A stretch of DNA of 14,997 nucleotides. It comes from Bordetella parapertussis. Lineage in GTDB: Bacteria > Pseudomonadota > Gammaproteobacteria > Burkholderiales > Burkholderiaceae_B. The notes beneath the pieces are model-generated. The model did no database searches. It worked only from the letters and a program-made list of their open reading frames with translations, and was not told the origin of the DNA. The stretch covers positions 1-14,997 of the forward strand of contig CAMAYM010000064.1 of the NCBI GenBank assembly GCA_945862495.1, in the 5' to 3' direction. This document shows, one piece after another, positions 7,358-13,989 of the stretch (positions are counted from its first letter, which is position 1; the number at the start of each line of letters is the position of its first letter). A program made the position numbers and the translations under genes.

Positions 7358-8256
7358 ACACCAGTCGTCTCTCTCCCCTTAACGCGTATTCATTCGCTGG
7401 CGCAAGCTGGCTGACTGCGCAACAGCGTTTTTTGCGTTGGGGACTGTTGTTGTCTGTCGTCTTTCACCTGGCTTTGCTCGCATGGCAAAGCGCCACCCCG
7501 CCCGCCTTCGAGCCCAAGCCCTCCGAGCTTGAAATCGTCATGGTCAATGCCGCCACAGAAAGCGAGCCTAGCCAAGCCGTCCTGCTCGCACAAAGCAATG
7601 TAGATGGAGGGGGGCAGGCTGAAAAAGGCTCTGTCACCACACTTATTCCACTTACGGGAGACGCAACCGAGCCCATCATGCTGGAAACGTTGATTCGGCA
7701 GCGACAACAACTCGAGTTGCAACAACAGCATCTGCTGACGCAACTGAGCGCGCGAGACTATACATCGCAAGGTCGGCCAGCTGCCAATCCAGCAGAATCC
7801 AGTGAGATGGCCGGTGAAGACGAAACAGACCAAGACAGGATTGTGCTGAACGGACAGATCGCAGTGCTGACCAAACGAATCGAACGTGATAACGCCCAAC
7901 CTCGCAAGCATTTTGATGCCCCTTCTGCTCGCAAAACAGCTTACGCACCCTATATTGATCAATGGCGTCAGCGTATTGAAGAGGTAGGGACAGAGCACTA
8001 TCCCAAAGGGGTAGACGGGAAGTCCTATGGCAGTGTTCAAGCCACCTTAACCATACGTGCGGATGGTTCGATCGCGGACATCACAATCAATCGGCCTTCT
8101 AATAAACCCTTGCTTAACCAAGCGGTGCGGCGCATCGCGCAATTGTCCGCCCCGTTCGCGCCTTTTCCCGCCGATATGGCCCGACAGATTGATCAGCTTG
8201 TGCTCACCCGAACCTGGCATTTCGTCAACGGCGCATTGGAGGCCAGACAACCATGA
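7354..8256 (+). CDS. TonB-like energy transducer with C-terminal TonB domain
   Basis: This 300-residue protein begins at GTG, overlapping the RNase stop by 4 bases (GTGA). AGAGGAAA lies upstream. It has a cytoplasmic N-terminus and one transmembrane segment (about 28-45) containing S34-V-V-F-H38. The same SxxxH spacing in E. coli TonB (S16/H20) is needed for coupling to ExbB/ExbD and proton motive force. A periplasmic stretch follows, with LAQSNVDGGG at about 78-87. The spacer is Gln-rich and helical (about 115-135) and a second predicted helix lies at about 160-182, in place of the usual Pro-Glu/Pro-Lys spacer. The TonB C-terminal domain is at about 200-290 (YGSVQATLTIRADGSI to TRTWHF). No exbB or exbD is in the window. 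Partner and substrate are unknown. Confidence 0.88.
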   Translation: MNTSRLSPLNAYSFAGASWLTAQQRFLRWGLLLSVVFHLALLAWQSATPPAFEPKPSELEIVMVNAATESEPSQAVLLAQSNVDGGGQAEKGSVTTLIPLTGDATEPIMLETLIRQRQQLELQQQHLLTQLSARDYTSQGRPAANPAESSEMAGEDETDQDRIVLNGQIAVLTKRIERDNAQPRKHFDAPSARKTAYAPYIDQWRQRIEEVGTEHYPKGVDGKSYGSVQATLTIRADGSIADITINRPSNKPLLNQAVRRIAQLSAPFAPFPADMARQIDQLVLTRTWHFVNGALEARQP

Positions 8257-9146
8257 CACCCCTTGTCAACACCAGCTCAACGCTCTCCGCCAACCTAGCG
8301 ACCGAGCAACGATTCGCCGTTATTGGCCATCCGATCAAACACAGCCGCTCACCTTCGATTCATCAGCAGTTTGCCGCACAGCTGCACATCGCACTGACCT
8401 ATAAGCGAATCGAAGCGCCGTTGGATGCCTTCACGCACACTGTGAATCAATTTTTCTCCTCAGGCGGACGCGGTTTAAATATTACCGTCCCCTTCAAACT
8501 TGAGGCATGGGAGTTGGCGCGAGCGCACCTCAGCAAACGGGCGCAACACGCACAGGCCGTCAACACCCTTTGGCTGCAGAACGGGGCTTTACACGGCTGC
8601 AATACAGATGGGGTGGGCCTGGTGACGGACCTCACGCGCCTGGGCGTGCGGTGTGAGGGTGCGCGGATTCTGATGATCGGTGCGGGCGGTGCGGCGCGTG
8701 GTGTCTTGGGGCCACTGCTAGAAACAGGCTGCCGTCGACTCCACGTGGTGAACCGTACAGTCGATCGTGCGCAAGCCTTGGTGTCAGAGTGGCACGTCGC
8801 TGAACCGTCGACGCAAAACACACTCTCAGCTGGAAGCCTAGGCGAAGCTGCGCATGCAGAAAAATGGGATATTGTCGTGAATGCGAGCGCAAGCAGCTTG
8901 GCTGGCGAGGCGCCAGCTCTTCCTACCGGTCTCTATGCACCAGGCGCCTGGGCCTATGACATGATGTATGCCGCACAGCCTACTGCGTTTATGGCGCAAG
9001 CCAACACTGATGGCGCGGCCCACCTGAGCGATGGCTTAGGGATGCTGGTCGGACAAGCGGCCGAAAGTTTCTTCCTTTGGCATGGCAAGCGTCCGGATAT
9101 GACCCCCGTGCTGGCTACTTTACGGGCAGAACTCAATCAAACATGA
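8253..9146 (+). CDS. aroE: Shikimate 5-dehydrogenase
   Basis: AroE reduces 3-dehydroshikimate to shikimate with NADPH. The 297-residue product has about 20 extra N-terminal residues before the conserved FAVIGHPIKHSRSPSIH substrate-binding start. GLNITVPFK holds catalytic Lys82, and GCNTDGVGL holds catalytic Asp119. The nucleotide-binding loop is GAGGAARG (143-150), followed by NRTVDRA, and the VNASAS and DGLGMLVGQAAESF blocks complete the fold. The ATG overlaps the TonB-like gene's stop as ATGA, so translational coupling is likely. This supports the early start despite the longer N-terminus. All key residues are present. In many Burkholderiales mtgA follows aroE; here lptG follows. Confidence 0.97.
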   Translation: MTPLVNTSSTLSANLATEQRFAVIGHPIKHSRSPSIHQQFAAQLHIALTYKRIEAPLDAFTHTVNQFFSSGGRGLNITVPFKLEAWELARAHLSKRAQHAQAVNTLWLQNGALHGCNTDGVGLVTDLTRLGVRCEGARILMIGAGGAARGVLGPLLETGCRRLHVVNRTVDRAQALVSEWHVAEPSTQNTLSAGSLGEAAHAEKWDIVVNASASSLAGEAPALPTGLYAPGAWAYDMMYAAQPTAFMAQANTDGAAHLSDGLGMLVGQAAESFFLWHGKRPDMTPVLATLRAELNQT

Positions 9147-9167
9147 TTGGGGATTACACTTGAAACT

Positions 9168-10346
9168 ATGAGAACTGCCCGCCGTTACCTCGCCCGAGAA
9201 ATCTACCGCTCCACCTCAGTGGTGCTGATTGCGTTACTCGGACTATTTACTTTTTTCACCCTTGTTGATGAACTTGACACGGTTGGGGACAAGTTTCCGC
9301 TCACCGCACTTTTTTATCTGCAGGTGCTCTCCATCCCAACACGTCTTTACGACCTGCTGCCCGTTGGTGTGTTGATTGGTGCCATTTTGGCGCTCTCTAG
9401 CTTGGCCCAACGCAATGAGCTCGTTATCCTGAGGGTGTCGGGCGTCAGTGGCTTTGGGTTGCTCAGGATGCTCTGGACAGTGTCTTTGCCCATTATTTTT
9501 GGTGCGCTGATCCTGTCCGAACTCCTCACTCCCATAGCGGAGATCAAAAGTAGCGAAACTAACTTGCTGATGCGCGGAAGAGTCGAAGGCGGACGACTGG
9601 CAAGTGGCCACTGGTTCAAAGAGCCCACAGCGAACGGCGGCACCCGGATCATCAATGTGGGCAATTTACTCGCCTCGGGTAACGTTGCCAATGTGCGTGT
9701 CTATGAGTTTCCAGATGGTCTGACGCTCTCCCTGATCGCACAATCCGAAGCCGGTCGTTTCACTGATGGCAAGCTCGTGATGCAAAAGGTTACAGAAAAT
9801 CATATCGATCCCTCAATCGAAAAAACGCTTTCTGATGCCAAAGTCTCCACTACGCCTTCCGTCACTGTCACGCACTCTGCCGAGCGCAGCTTTGACACCT
9901 CTCTGTCAGCAGAGCGTTTGGTGGCAAGGATCCTCACGCCGGAGCGTATGTCACTGCTCGCGCTGCATGACTACATTGACTACCTCACGCGCAATCAGCT
10001 TCAAGCGGACCGTCAAGTCGTAGCGATTTGGCGTAAACTTGCCTACCCCTTCACACTGTTAGTCATGCTGACAATTGCAGCACCCATCAGTTTTATGCAA
10101 ACGCGACGTGGCGGAGTGGGTGCCAAGGTGTTCCTGGGTATTTTGCTCGGTACCGGCTTCTTTATGCTGAACCAGCTTGCCTTGAACGTAAGTTTGCTTT
10201 ACAACTGGTCGCCTGTTGTGACAGCACTCTTACCTAACATCGGTGCCATGATACTTGCGCTCTCTGCCGTCTTTGCGATGGAAAATCGTAATGCGATTGC
10301 CAACCGTCAGCGCGATCACTCTTTTTGGAAAAAATCACCGCTATGA
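9168..10346 (+). CDS. lptG: LPS export ABC transporter permease LptG
   Basis: LptG is an inner-membrane permease of LptB2FG, which extracts lipopolysaccharide and feeds the LptC-LptA bridge. The 392-residue protein shows the family pattern: N-terminal TM segments at about 16-32, 62-82 and 101-121, a periplasmic beta-jellyroll region (about 125-285), and C-terminal TM segments at about 291-309, 319-341 and 349-371. Diagnostic stretches are VDELDTVGD, LAQRNELVILRVSGVS (79-94) and RRGGVGAKVFLGILLG (313-328). ATG at 9168 (MRTARRYLAREIY) is preferred over TTG at 9147, because this matches the N-terminus expected of Burkholderiales LptG. It starts 21 bases after aroE stops and overlaps apaH by 4 bases. 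Its usual partner gene lptF is not adjacent here. Confidence 0.93.
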   Translation: MRTARRYLAREIYRSTSVVLIALLGLFTFFTLVDELDTVGDKFPLTALFYLQVLSIPTRLYDLLPVGVLIGAILALSSLAQRNELVILRVSGVSGFGLLRMLWTVSLPIIFGALILSELLTPIAEIKSSETNLLMRGRVEGGRLASGHWFKEPTANGGTRIINVGNLLASGNVANVRVYEFPDGLTLSLIAQSEAGRFTDGKLVMQKVTENHIDPSIEKTLSDAKVSTTPSVTVTHSAERSFDTSLSAERLVARILTPERMSLLALHDYIDYLTRNQLQADRQVVAIWRKLAYPFTLLVMLTIAAPISFMQTRRGGVGAKVFLGILLGTGFFMLNQLALNVSLLYNWSPVVTALLPNIGAMILALSAVFAMENRNAIANRQRDHSFWKKSPL

Positions 10347-11179
10347 GCATGCCTAGTATCTGGATGATCGGTGATATTCAGGGCTGCTGTGGCTCCCTTG
10401 ATACCTTGCTGTCACAACCTGATATTCAAGAAGACCCCGATGCACACTTTTGGTTTGCAGGTGACTTGGTAAATCGAGGTCCTCAATCGCTCGCCACTCT
10501 ACGTCGCATCATGTCGCTTGGCGAGCGTGCCACGGTCGTATTGGGCAATCACGATTTGCATTTGTTAGCGATGGCAGCTGGGGTACGCAAAACCGGGAAA
10601 AAAGACACGCTCGACGAAGTCCTTGCCGCTGAGGATGCGCAAGACATCATCGACTGGCTACGTTTTCAACCTCTGGCGCATTTCGAGTACGGGCATTTGC
10701 TAGTGCATGCAGGCGTGCTCCCGCAATGGGATGCCGAAGAAACTGTCGAACTCGCCGCTGAAGTCGAGGCTATCCTCCAAAGCCCAAATTGGAAGACACA
10801 CTTACAGTTGATGTATGGCAATACCCCTGACCAATGGGATGACCGCCTCAAAGGATCAGACCGTTTACGCGTCATCATCAATGCGCTGACGCGTGTGCGC
10901 TATTGCGACAAACAAGGGCGGATGCTCCTGAATGTCAAAACAGAGCCTACGCCTGATGATAAGTCCCTTGTGCCTTGGTTTAACTTACCCAAGCGTGCCA
11001 CACGGGACGTGACGGTGGTGTTTGGACACTGGTCTACGCTCGGACTCAAGCTCGACAGTGACGTAATTTGTCTGGACAGTGGTTGCCTGTGGGGTGGTCA
11101 TCTCACCGCAGTTCGCCTGCAAGATCACGCGGTCGTTCAAATACCTTGCGCGCAGACACTCGATCCGCATGATGACTAA
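10343..11179 (+). CDS. apaH: Symmetrical bis(5'-nucleosyl)-tetraphosphatase ApaH
   Basis: ApaH hydrolyses Ap4A to two ADP molecules and can remove Np4A-type caps from RNA. The product is 278 residues (E. coli 280). The metallophosphatase motifs appear in order: GDIQG (10-14), GDLVNRGP (40-47), GNHD (68-71), VHAGVLPQW (121-129), and FGHWSTLGL (227-235) followed by LDSGCLWGGHLTA. ATG at 10343 overlaps the lptG stop (ATGA), with GGAA upstream. A second ATG two codons later is possible; the TTG at 10325 is unlikely. In E. coli apaH sits near other RNA and envelope genes too, though in a different operon. It is the last gene of the plus-strand cluster and converges on the hydrolase gene with a 13-base gap. 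Confidence 0.97.
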   Translation: MSMPSIWMIGDIQGCCGSLDTLLSQPDIQEDPDAHFWFAGDLVNRGPQSLATLRRIMSLGERATVVLGNHDLHLLAMAAGVRKTGKKDTLDEVLAAEDAQDIIDWLRFQPLAHFEYGHLLVHAGVLPQWDAEETVELAAEVEAILQSPNWKTHLQLMYGNTPDQWDDRLKGSDRLRVIINALTRVRYCDKQGRMLLNVKTEPTPDDKSLVPWFNLPKRATRDVTVVFGHWSTLGLKLDSDVICLDSGCLWGGHLTAVRLQDHAVVQIPCAQTLDPHDD

Positions 11180-11192
11180 GCACGCATACTGA

Positions 11193-12047
11193 CTACACAG
11201 TGGGCTTACCCTCTAGAAACCAGGTTTTCAGTAACGCATTGACTGGCTCTGCTGCCTCGTAATTCACCCAGTGCCCGATCTCCGGAAAAATCACTCCCTG
11301 TCGCCTTGCCTGCCCGGCAATCATGTGAGTCATCAGATACTCCGGCGTGCACGTGATGTCATGCTCACCCCAGATAATGAGCGTCTCTCCGCTGTAATCA
11401 TCCAGTGCAGGGCCTAATAAGCCACGACCCGAAATCCCCCGACTGCGAAAGCGGGTATTGATACAAGAGTAAGTGTGAATTCCCATTGCAAAGGGATCGA
11501 TTTTTTCCTCGGCATAAATCATGTGTGCCCACAGATTAAAGCGCATCGCCTCAATCAGCGCTTCGTCCGTCTCGGCACGCTTCCAGTTGATGAGCTTGCC
11601 ACGTTCACGTCGCGGACCACCATGGCCACCCGGCCCGAGCAAGGCCAGACGACGCACCGGTAAGCCCTTGGCTGCCACATTGGCAGACACCAAACCTCCA
11701 AACGAAAATCCCGCTAAATCAAAAGGCGTATCTGCCCCAAACAATTGAGTCAGACAATCTGCTGTGACATCCACCATGGTTGAAAAATCTTCAAACCGGG
11801 GGTCACTGGAGTCACCATAGCCTGCTAGGTTGGGGATCCACAGTGAGAAATCCTTAGAAAGTGTCTCAATATTGCGCGCCCAATGCAGCCAGCTTCCATG
11901 CCCTCCATGGATTAGCACGAGGGGAGGGCCATCTCCGAACTGCCGCCAACTGACTTGGTGCTCCCCAACGCTGACAACATGCAGCTTTGCACGCGTCTCA
12001 AACTCGGCGATCCAGTCAAGAGTTTGCTGATTAACGGGGCTGGACAT
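11193..12047 (-). CDS. Alpha/beta hydrolase, MhpC/BphD-like
   Basis: This 284-residue alpha/beta-hydrolase-fold enzyme has the oxyanion-hole motif IHGGHGSW (46-53), nucleophile elbow GFSFGG with Ser115 (113-118), an acid in WGEHD (Asp230), and catalytic histidine in EIGHW (His259). The cap region (about 150-215) decides substrate, and I cannot read it. The family includes hydrolases of ring meta-cleavage products as well as esterases and haloperoxidase-like enzymes. Being divergent from a LigJ-like gene suggests aromatic-acid breakdown, but the standard protocatechuate 4,5-cleavage route needs no such hydrolase, so the pairing is not a known pathway. The frame stays open to 12203. ATG 12047 is chosen because AGAGGAA lies just upstream and the predicted promoter lies inside the longer frame. 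There is no signal peptide. Confidence 0.85.
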   Translation of the reverse strand: MSSPVNQQTLDWIAEFETRAKLHVVSVGEHQVSWRQFGDGPPLVLIHGGHGSWLHWARNIETLSKDFSLWIPNLAGYGDSSDPRFEDFSTMVDVTADCLTQLFGADTPFDLAGFSFGGLVSANVAAKGLPVRRLALLGPGGHGGPRRERGKLINWKRAETDEALIEAMRFNLWAHMIYAEEKIDPFAMGIHTYSCINTRFRSRGISGRGLLGPALDDYSGETLIIWGEHDITCTPEYLMTHMIAGQARRQGVIFPEIGHWVNYEAAEPVNALLKTWFLEGKPTV

Positions 12048-12091
12048 GAGAACGGTTCCTCTATGGCAAAAACAAAGATTAAGCTCGCAAG

Positions 12092-12119
12092 ATAGTATCC
12101 CAATGGACAAGCCCGTCAA
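12092..12119 (-). promoter_or_regulatory. Predicted sigma-70 promoter of the alpha/beta hydrolase gene
   Basis: On the minus strand TTGACG (12114-12119, 5 of 6 matches) and TACTAT (12092-12097, 4 of 6) are 16 bases apart. Start of transcription would be near 12085, about 38 bases before the ATG at 12047. The inverted repeat at 12127-12149 lies directly upstream, where an activator would bind. It is supported by motif only. Confidence 0.42.
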
Positions 12120-12126
12120 ACTCAGA

Positions 12127-12149
12127 AAAATTGTGTAAAGTGCAATTTT
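12127..12149. promoter_or_regulatory. Candidate LysR-type operator between divergent hydrolase and LigJ-like genes
   Basis: AAAATTG (12127-12133) and CAATTTT (12143-12149) are perfect 7-base arms around a 9-base spacer. The core ATTG-N9-CAAT satisfies the T-N11-A rule of LysR-family boxes. Relative to the predicted hydrolase start at about 12085 it covers roughly -42 to -64, where such activators bind. It is 22 bases upstream of the ATG at 12172. The whole 124-base gap (12048-12171) holds this dyad, the hydrolase promoter and an 8-base palindrome TGAGCTCA at 12161-12168. I see no good promoter for the plus-strand gene. No regulator gene is in the window. Confidence 0.4.
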
Positions 12150-12171
12150 GAACCGTTGACTGAGCTCAAAT

Positions 12172-13206
12172 ATGATTATCGATTGCCACGGACACTTCAC
12201 CACGACCCCGCCTCAGGTCGCCAAATTTCGGGCAGACCAAATCGCCGATTTTCAGCGGACCGGTCAGGCACCAACGGCGCCACCACCTGCGGTGTCCGAC
12301 GAGGAAATCCGTCAAGGCATCGATAACAATCAGCTGCGCATCATGAAAGAGCGCGGGATCGATATGACGATTTTCTCTCCCAAGGCGGTCGCAATGGACC
12401 ACCATATGGGCAACGAAGACACCAATCTGGTCTGGGCACGTTACAACAATGATTTGATCAACCGTGTGTGCAAGCTTTATCCCGATCACTTTATTGGTGT
12501 GTGCCAGCTGCCGCAGGCCGCAGGCGTCGCACCGGGCAAGCGTGTGATCGAAGAGCTTGAGCGTTGTGTCAATGAATTTGGTTTTATTGGCGCCAATATC
12601 AATCCGGACCCCACTGGTGGCCATTGGAGCGATCCGCCACTGTGGGACAAAAAATGGTGGTATCCCCTCTATGAAAAAATGGTCGAGCTTGATGTACCGG
12701 CCATGATCCATGTAAGCGGCTCATGCAATCCCCATTTCAATGCGGTTGCGACCCACTATATCAACGGTGACACGACAGCCTTTGTGCAGTTTATGACCTC
12801 GGATATCTTTAAAGATTTTCCGACGCTCAAGTTCATCATCCCCCATGGTGGTGGCGCAGCCCCGTACCATTGGGGTCGCTATCGCGGCATGGCGCTCGAT
12901 ATGGGGCTTTCATCTCTTGAAGAAAAGGTCCTAAACAACGTTTTTTTTGACACCTGTGTCTATCACCAGCCTGGCATCGATTTGTTGCTGCGCGTAGTAC
13001 CCAATAAAAATATTCTGTTTGCCTCAGAAACCGTCGGCGCTGTTCAGGGTATTGATCCTCTGACCAATTTTTACTTTGATGACACCCGTCGCTATATCGA
13101 AGCATCCCCTTCGGCAGACGCCGCACAGAAAAAACAGATCTTTGCGAACAATGCGTTAGGTGTGTATTCACGACTGCGTGCACATCCACGCTGCCAAAGC
13201 TGCTGA
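12172..13206 (+). CDS. ligJ: LigJ-family amidohydrolase-fold enzyme, 4-oxalomesaconate hydratase-like
   Basis: The 344-residue sequence closely resembles LigJ as I remember it from Sphingobium SYK-6. LigJ hydrates 4-oxalomesaconate to 4-carboxy-4-hydroxy-2-oxoadipate in protocatechuate 4,5-cleavage and gallate breakdown. It begins MIIDCHGHFTT with metal ligands His6 and His8. It then has NPDPTGGHW (144-152), AMIHVSGSCN with His180, IPHGGGAAPYHWGR with His225 (223-236), FFDTCVYHQPGID (258-270) and FASETVGAVQGIDP with Glu286, matching the Zn ligands described for LigJ. Length is near the 341 of LigJ. The extreme C-terminus (RAHPRCQSC) differs from what I recall. No other protocatechuate-pathway gene is visible, so the true substrate could be a related acid. 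The Shine-Dalgarno is weak. It diverges from the hydrolase gene. Confidence 0.82.
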   Translation: MIIDCHGHFTTTPPQVAKFRADQIADFQRTGQAPTAPPPAVSDEEIRQGIDNNQLRIMKERGIDMTIFSPKAVAMDHHMGNEDTNLVWARYNNDLINRVCKLYPDHFIGVCQLPQAAGVAPGKRVIEELERCVNEFGFIGANINPDPTGGHWSDPPLWDKKWWYPLYEKMVELDVPAMIHVSGSCNPHFNAVATHYINGDTTAFVQFMTSDIFKDFPTLKFIIPHGGGAAPYHWGRYRGMALDMGLSSLEEKVLNNVFFDTCVYHQPGIDLLLRVVPNKNILFASETVGAVQGIDPLTNFYFDDTRRYIEASPSADAAQKKQIFANNALGVYSRLRAHPRCQSC

Positions 13207-13233
13207 GCGAAGATATATAAGAGGCATCAAGGC

Positions 13234-13255
13234 ATTGAGGCCCTAGCGCCTCAAT
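13234..13255. terminator. Hairpin between convergent LigJ-like and plsC genes, possible bidirectional terminator
   Basis: ATTGAGGC (13234-13241) and GCCTCAAT (13248-13255) form a perfect 8-base stem with a 6-base loop. A mismatch and two further G-C pairs may extend it. It overlaps the plsC stop codon (13243-13245) and begins 28 bases after the LigJ-like stop, so it lies where both convergent transcripts end. No run of T follows on either strand, so it is not a classical intrinsic terminator. It could pause polymerase, protect 3' ends, or be incidental. Confidence 0.4.
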
Positions 13256-13989
13256 ACCACTTCCCTGAGTACCTGGTGGGCACGCGCCCCTAACGCTGCG
13301 CGCGCCGGAGCGGGCAGCCCATCCGGCACCCAAATCGGCGCCAAAAACTCCACCTCGATACGGACACCGGTCCCACCCAAGACTTTCCAGAGATTTTGGA
13401 GCAAGTTTTCTTCGCCGACAAAGGCTGCAAAATCACTCCGTTTGCCTTGATGAAAAAATAACAAGGCGACGGGTTGTATGGGGACGTTTGCACGCCGGGC
13501 AGGCTCAAACAGATTGGCGTAAAAAGGCAACAGGTCGAATCCCTGCGAGGTCGTGCCCTCAGGAAACAAACCGACCACCTGACCGAGTTCAAATACATCG
13601 CGCATCTCTCGGCCCACTTTTTGCACCGCATGACGAGAGGCACGCTCAATAAAAATTGAGCCTGCACCGCTTGCGAGCCAACCCAATAAAGGCCAGTGGC
13701 GTATTTCACTTTTTGCGATAAAAACCACTGCACGTACCGTATTCACCGCAAAAATATCTAGCCAAGACACGTGATTGACGACCCACAATACGGGTCCATT
13801 GAGCATTGGGGCACCAGAGCGCGACACCCGCACGCCGGATAGCCACAATAAAATCACCGACCAATATTGCTTGGTCCGCAAACGGCCTGCATGCGTTAAC
13901 AACGGAAAGAGCAACGCAATCACGATCAGGCCGAGGATGACCCACGTCAAGACAAACAAGGCCCTCAAGGAAAAACGTAATACCTTCAC
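13243..13989 (-). CDS. plsC: 1-acyl-sn-glycerol-3-phosphate acyltransferase (PlsC-type)
   Basis: This membrane acyltransferase probably converts lysophosphatidate to phosphatidate in phospholipid synthesis. With GTG 13989 as start it has 248 residues. A hydrophobic N-terminal anchor lies at about 5-30, followed by the HX4D catalytic motif NHVSWLD (His73, Asp78), FIAKSE, IFIERAS, the FPEGTTS acyl-acceptor motif (about 142-148), and VPIQPVAL. GTG 13989 overlaps the pyrC stop as GTGA, like other junctions here, and gives MKVLRFSLRALF. GTG at 14004 would add five residues and a 19-base overlap, and is nearly as possible. Both have an AGAGG- or AGGTGG-type sequence placed rather close. Some members of this family acylate ornithine lipids or other lysolipids, so substrate is not certain. 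It is co-transcribed with pyrC. Confidence 0.9.
   Translation of the reverse strand: MKVLRFSLRALFVLTWVILGLIVIALLFPLLTHAGRLRTKQYWSVILLWLSGVRVSRSGAPMLNGPVLWVVNHVSWLDIFAVNTVRAVVFIAKSEIRHWPLLGWLASGAGSIFIERASRHAVQKVGREMRDVFELGQVVGLFPEGTTSQGFDLLPFYANLFEPARRANVPIQPVALLFFHQGKRSDFAAFVGEENLLQNLWKVLGGTGVRIEVEFLAPIWVPDGLPAPARAALGARAHQVLREVVLRR

Noticed and set aside
7390..8040. Minus-strand 216-codon open frame antisense to the TonB-like gene
   Set aside because: No domain and no upstream signals. The sense strand has an SxxxH membrane segment and a TonB domain, so this is a shadow.
11186..11200. Small ACTG-N6-CAGT inverted repeat between apaH and the hydrolase gene
   Set aside because: A four-base stem with no T-run is too weak to call a terminator.
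12048..12203. N-terminal extension of the alpha/beta hydrolase by 52 residues
   Set aside because: The extension would cover the predicted promoter and the dyad and overlap the LigJ-like start. A good ribosome binding site precedes ATG 12047.
12166..12711. Minus-strand 181-codon open frame antisense to the LigJ-like gene
   Set aside because: The sense strand encodes clear metal-ligand motifs. The antisense product resembles no family and would start within the gene.
12836..13333. Minus-strand 165-codon frame across the LigJ-like/plsC junction
   Set aside because: It overlaps both real genes and the hairpin, with no conserved motif.
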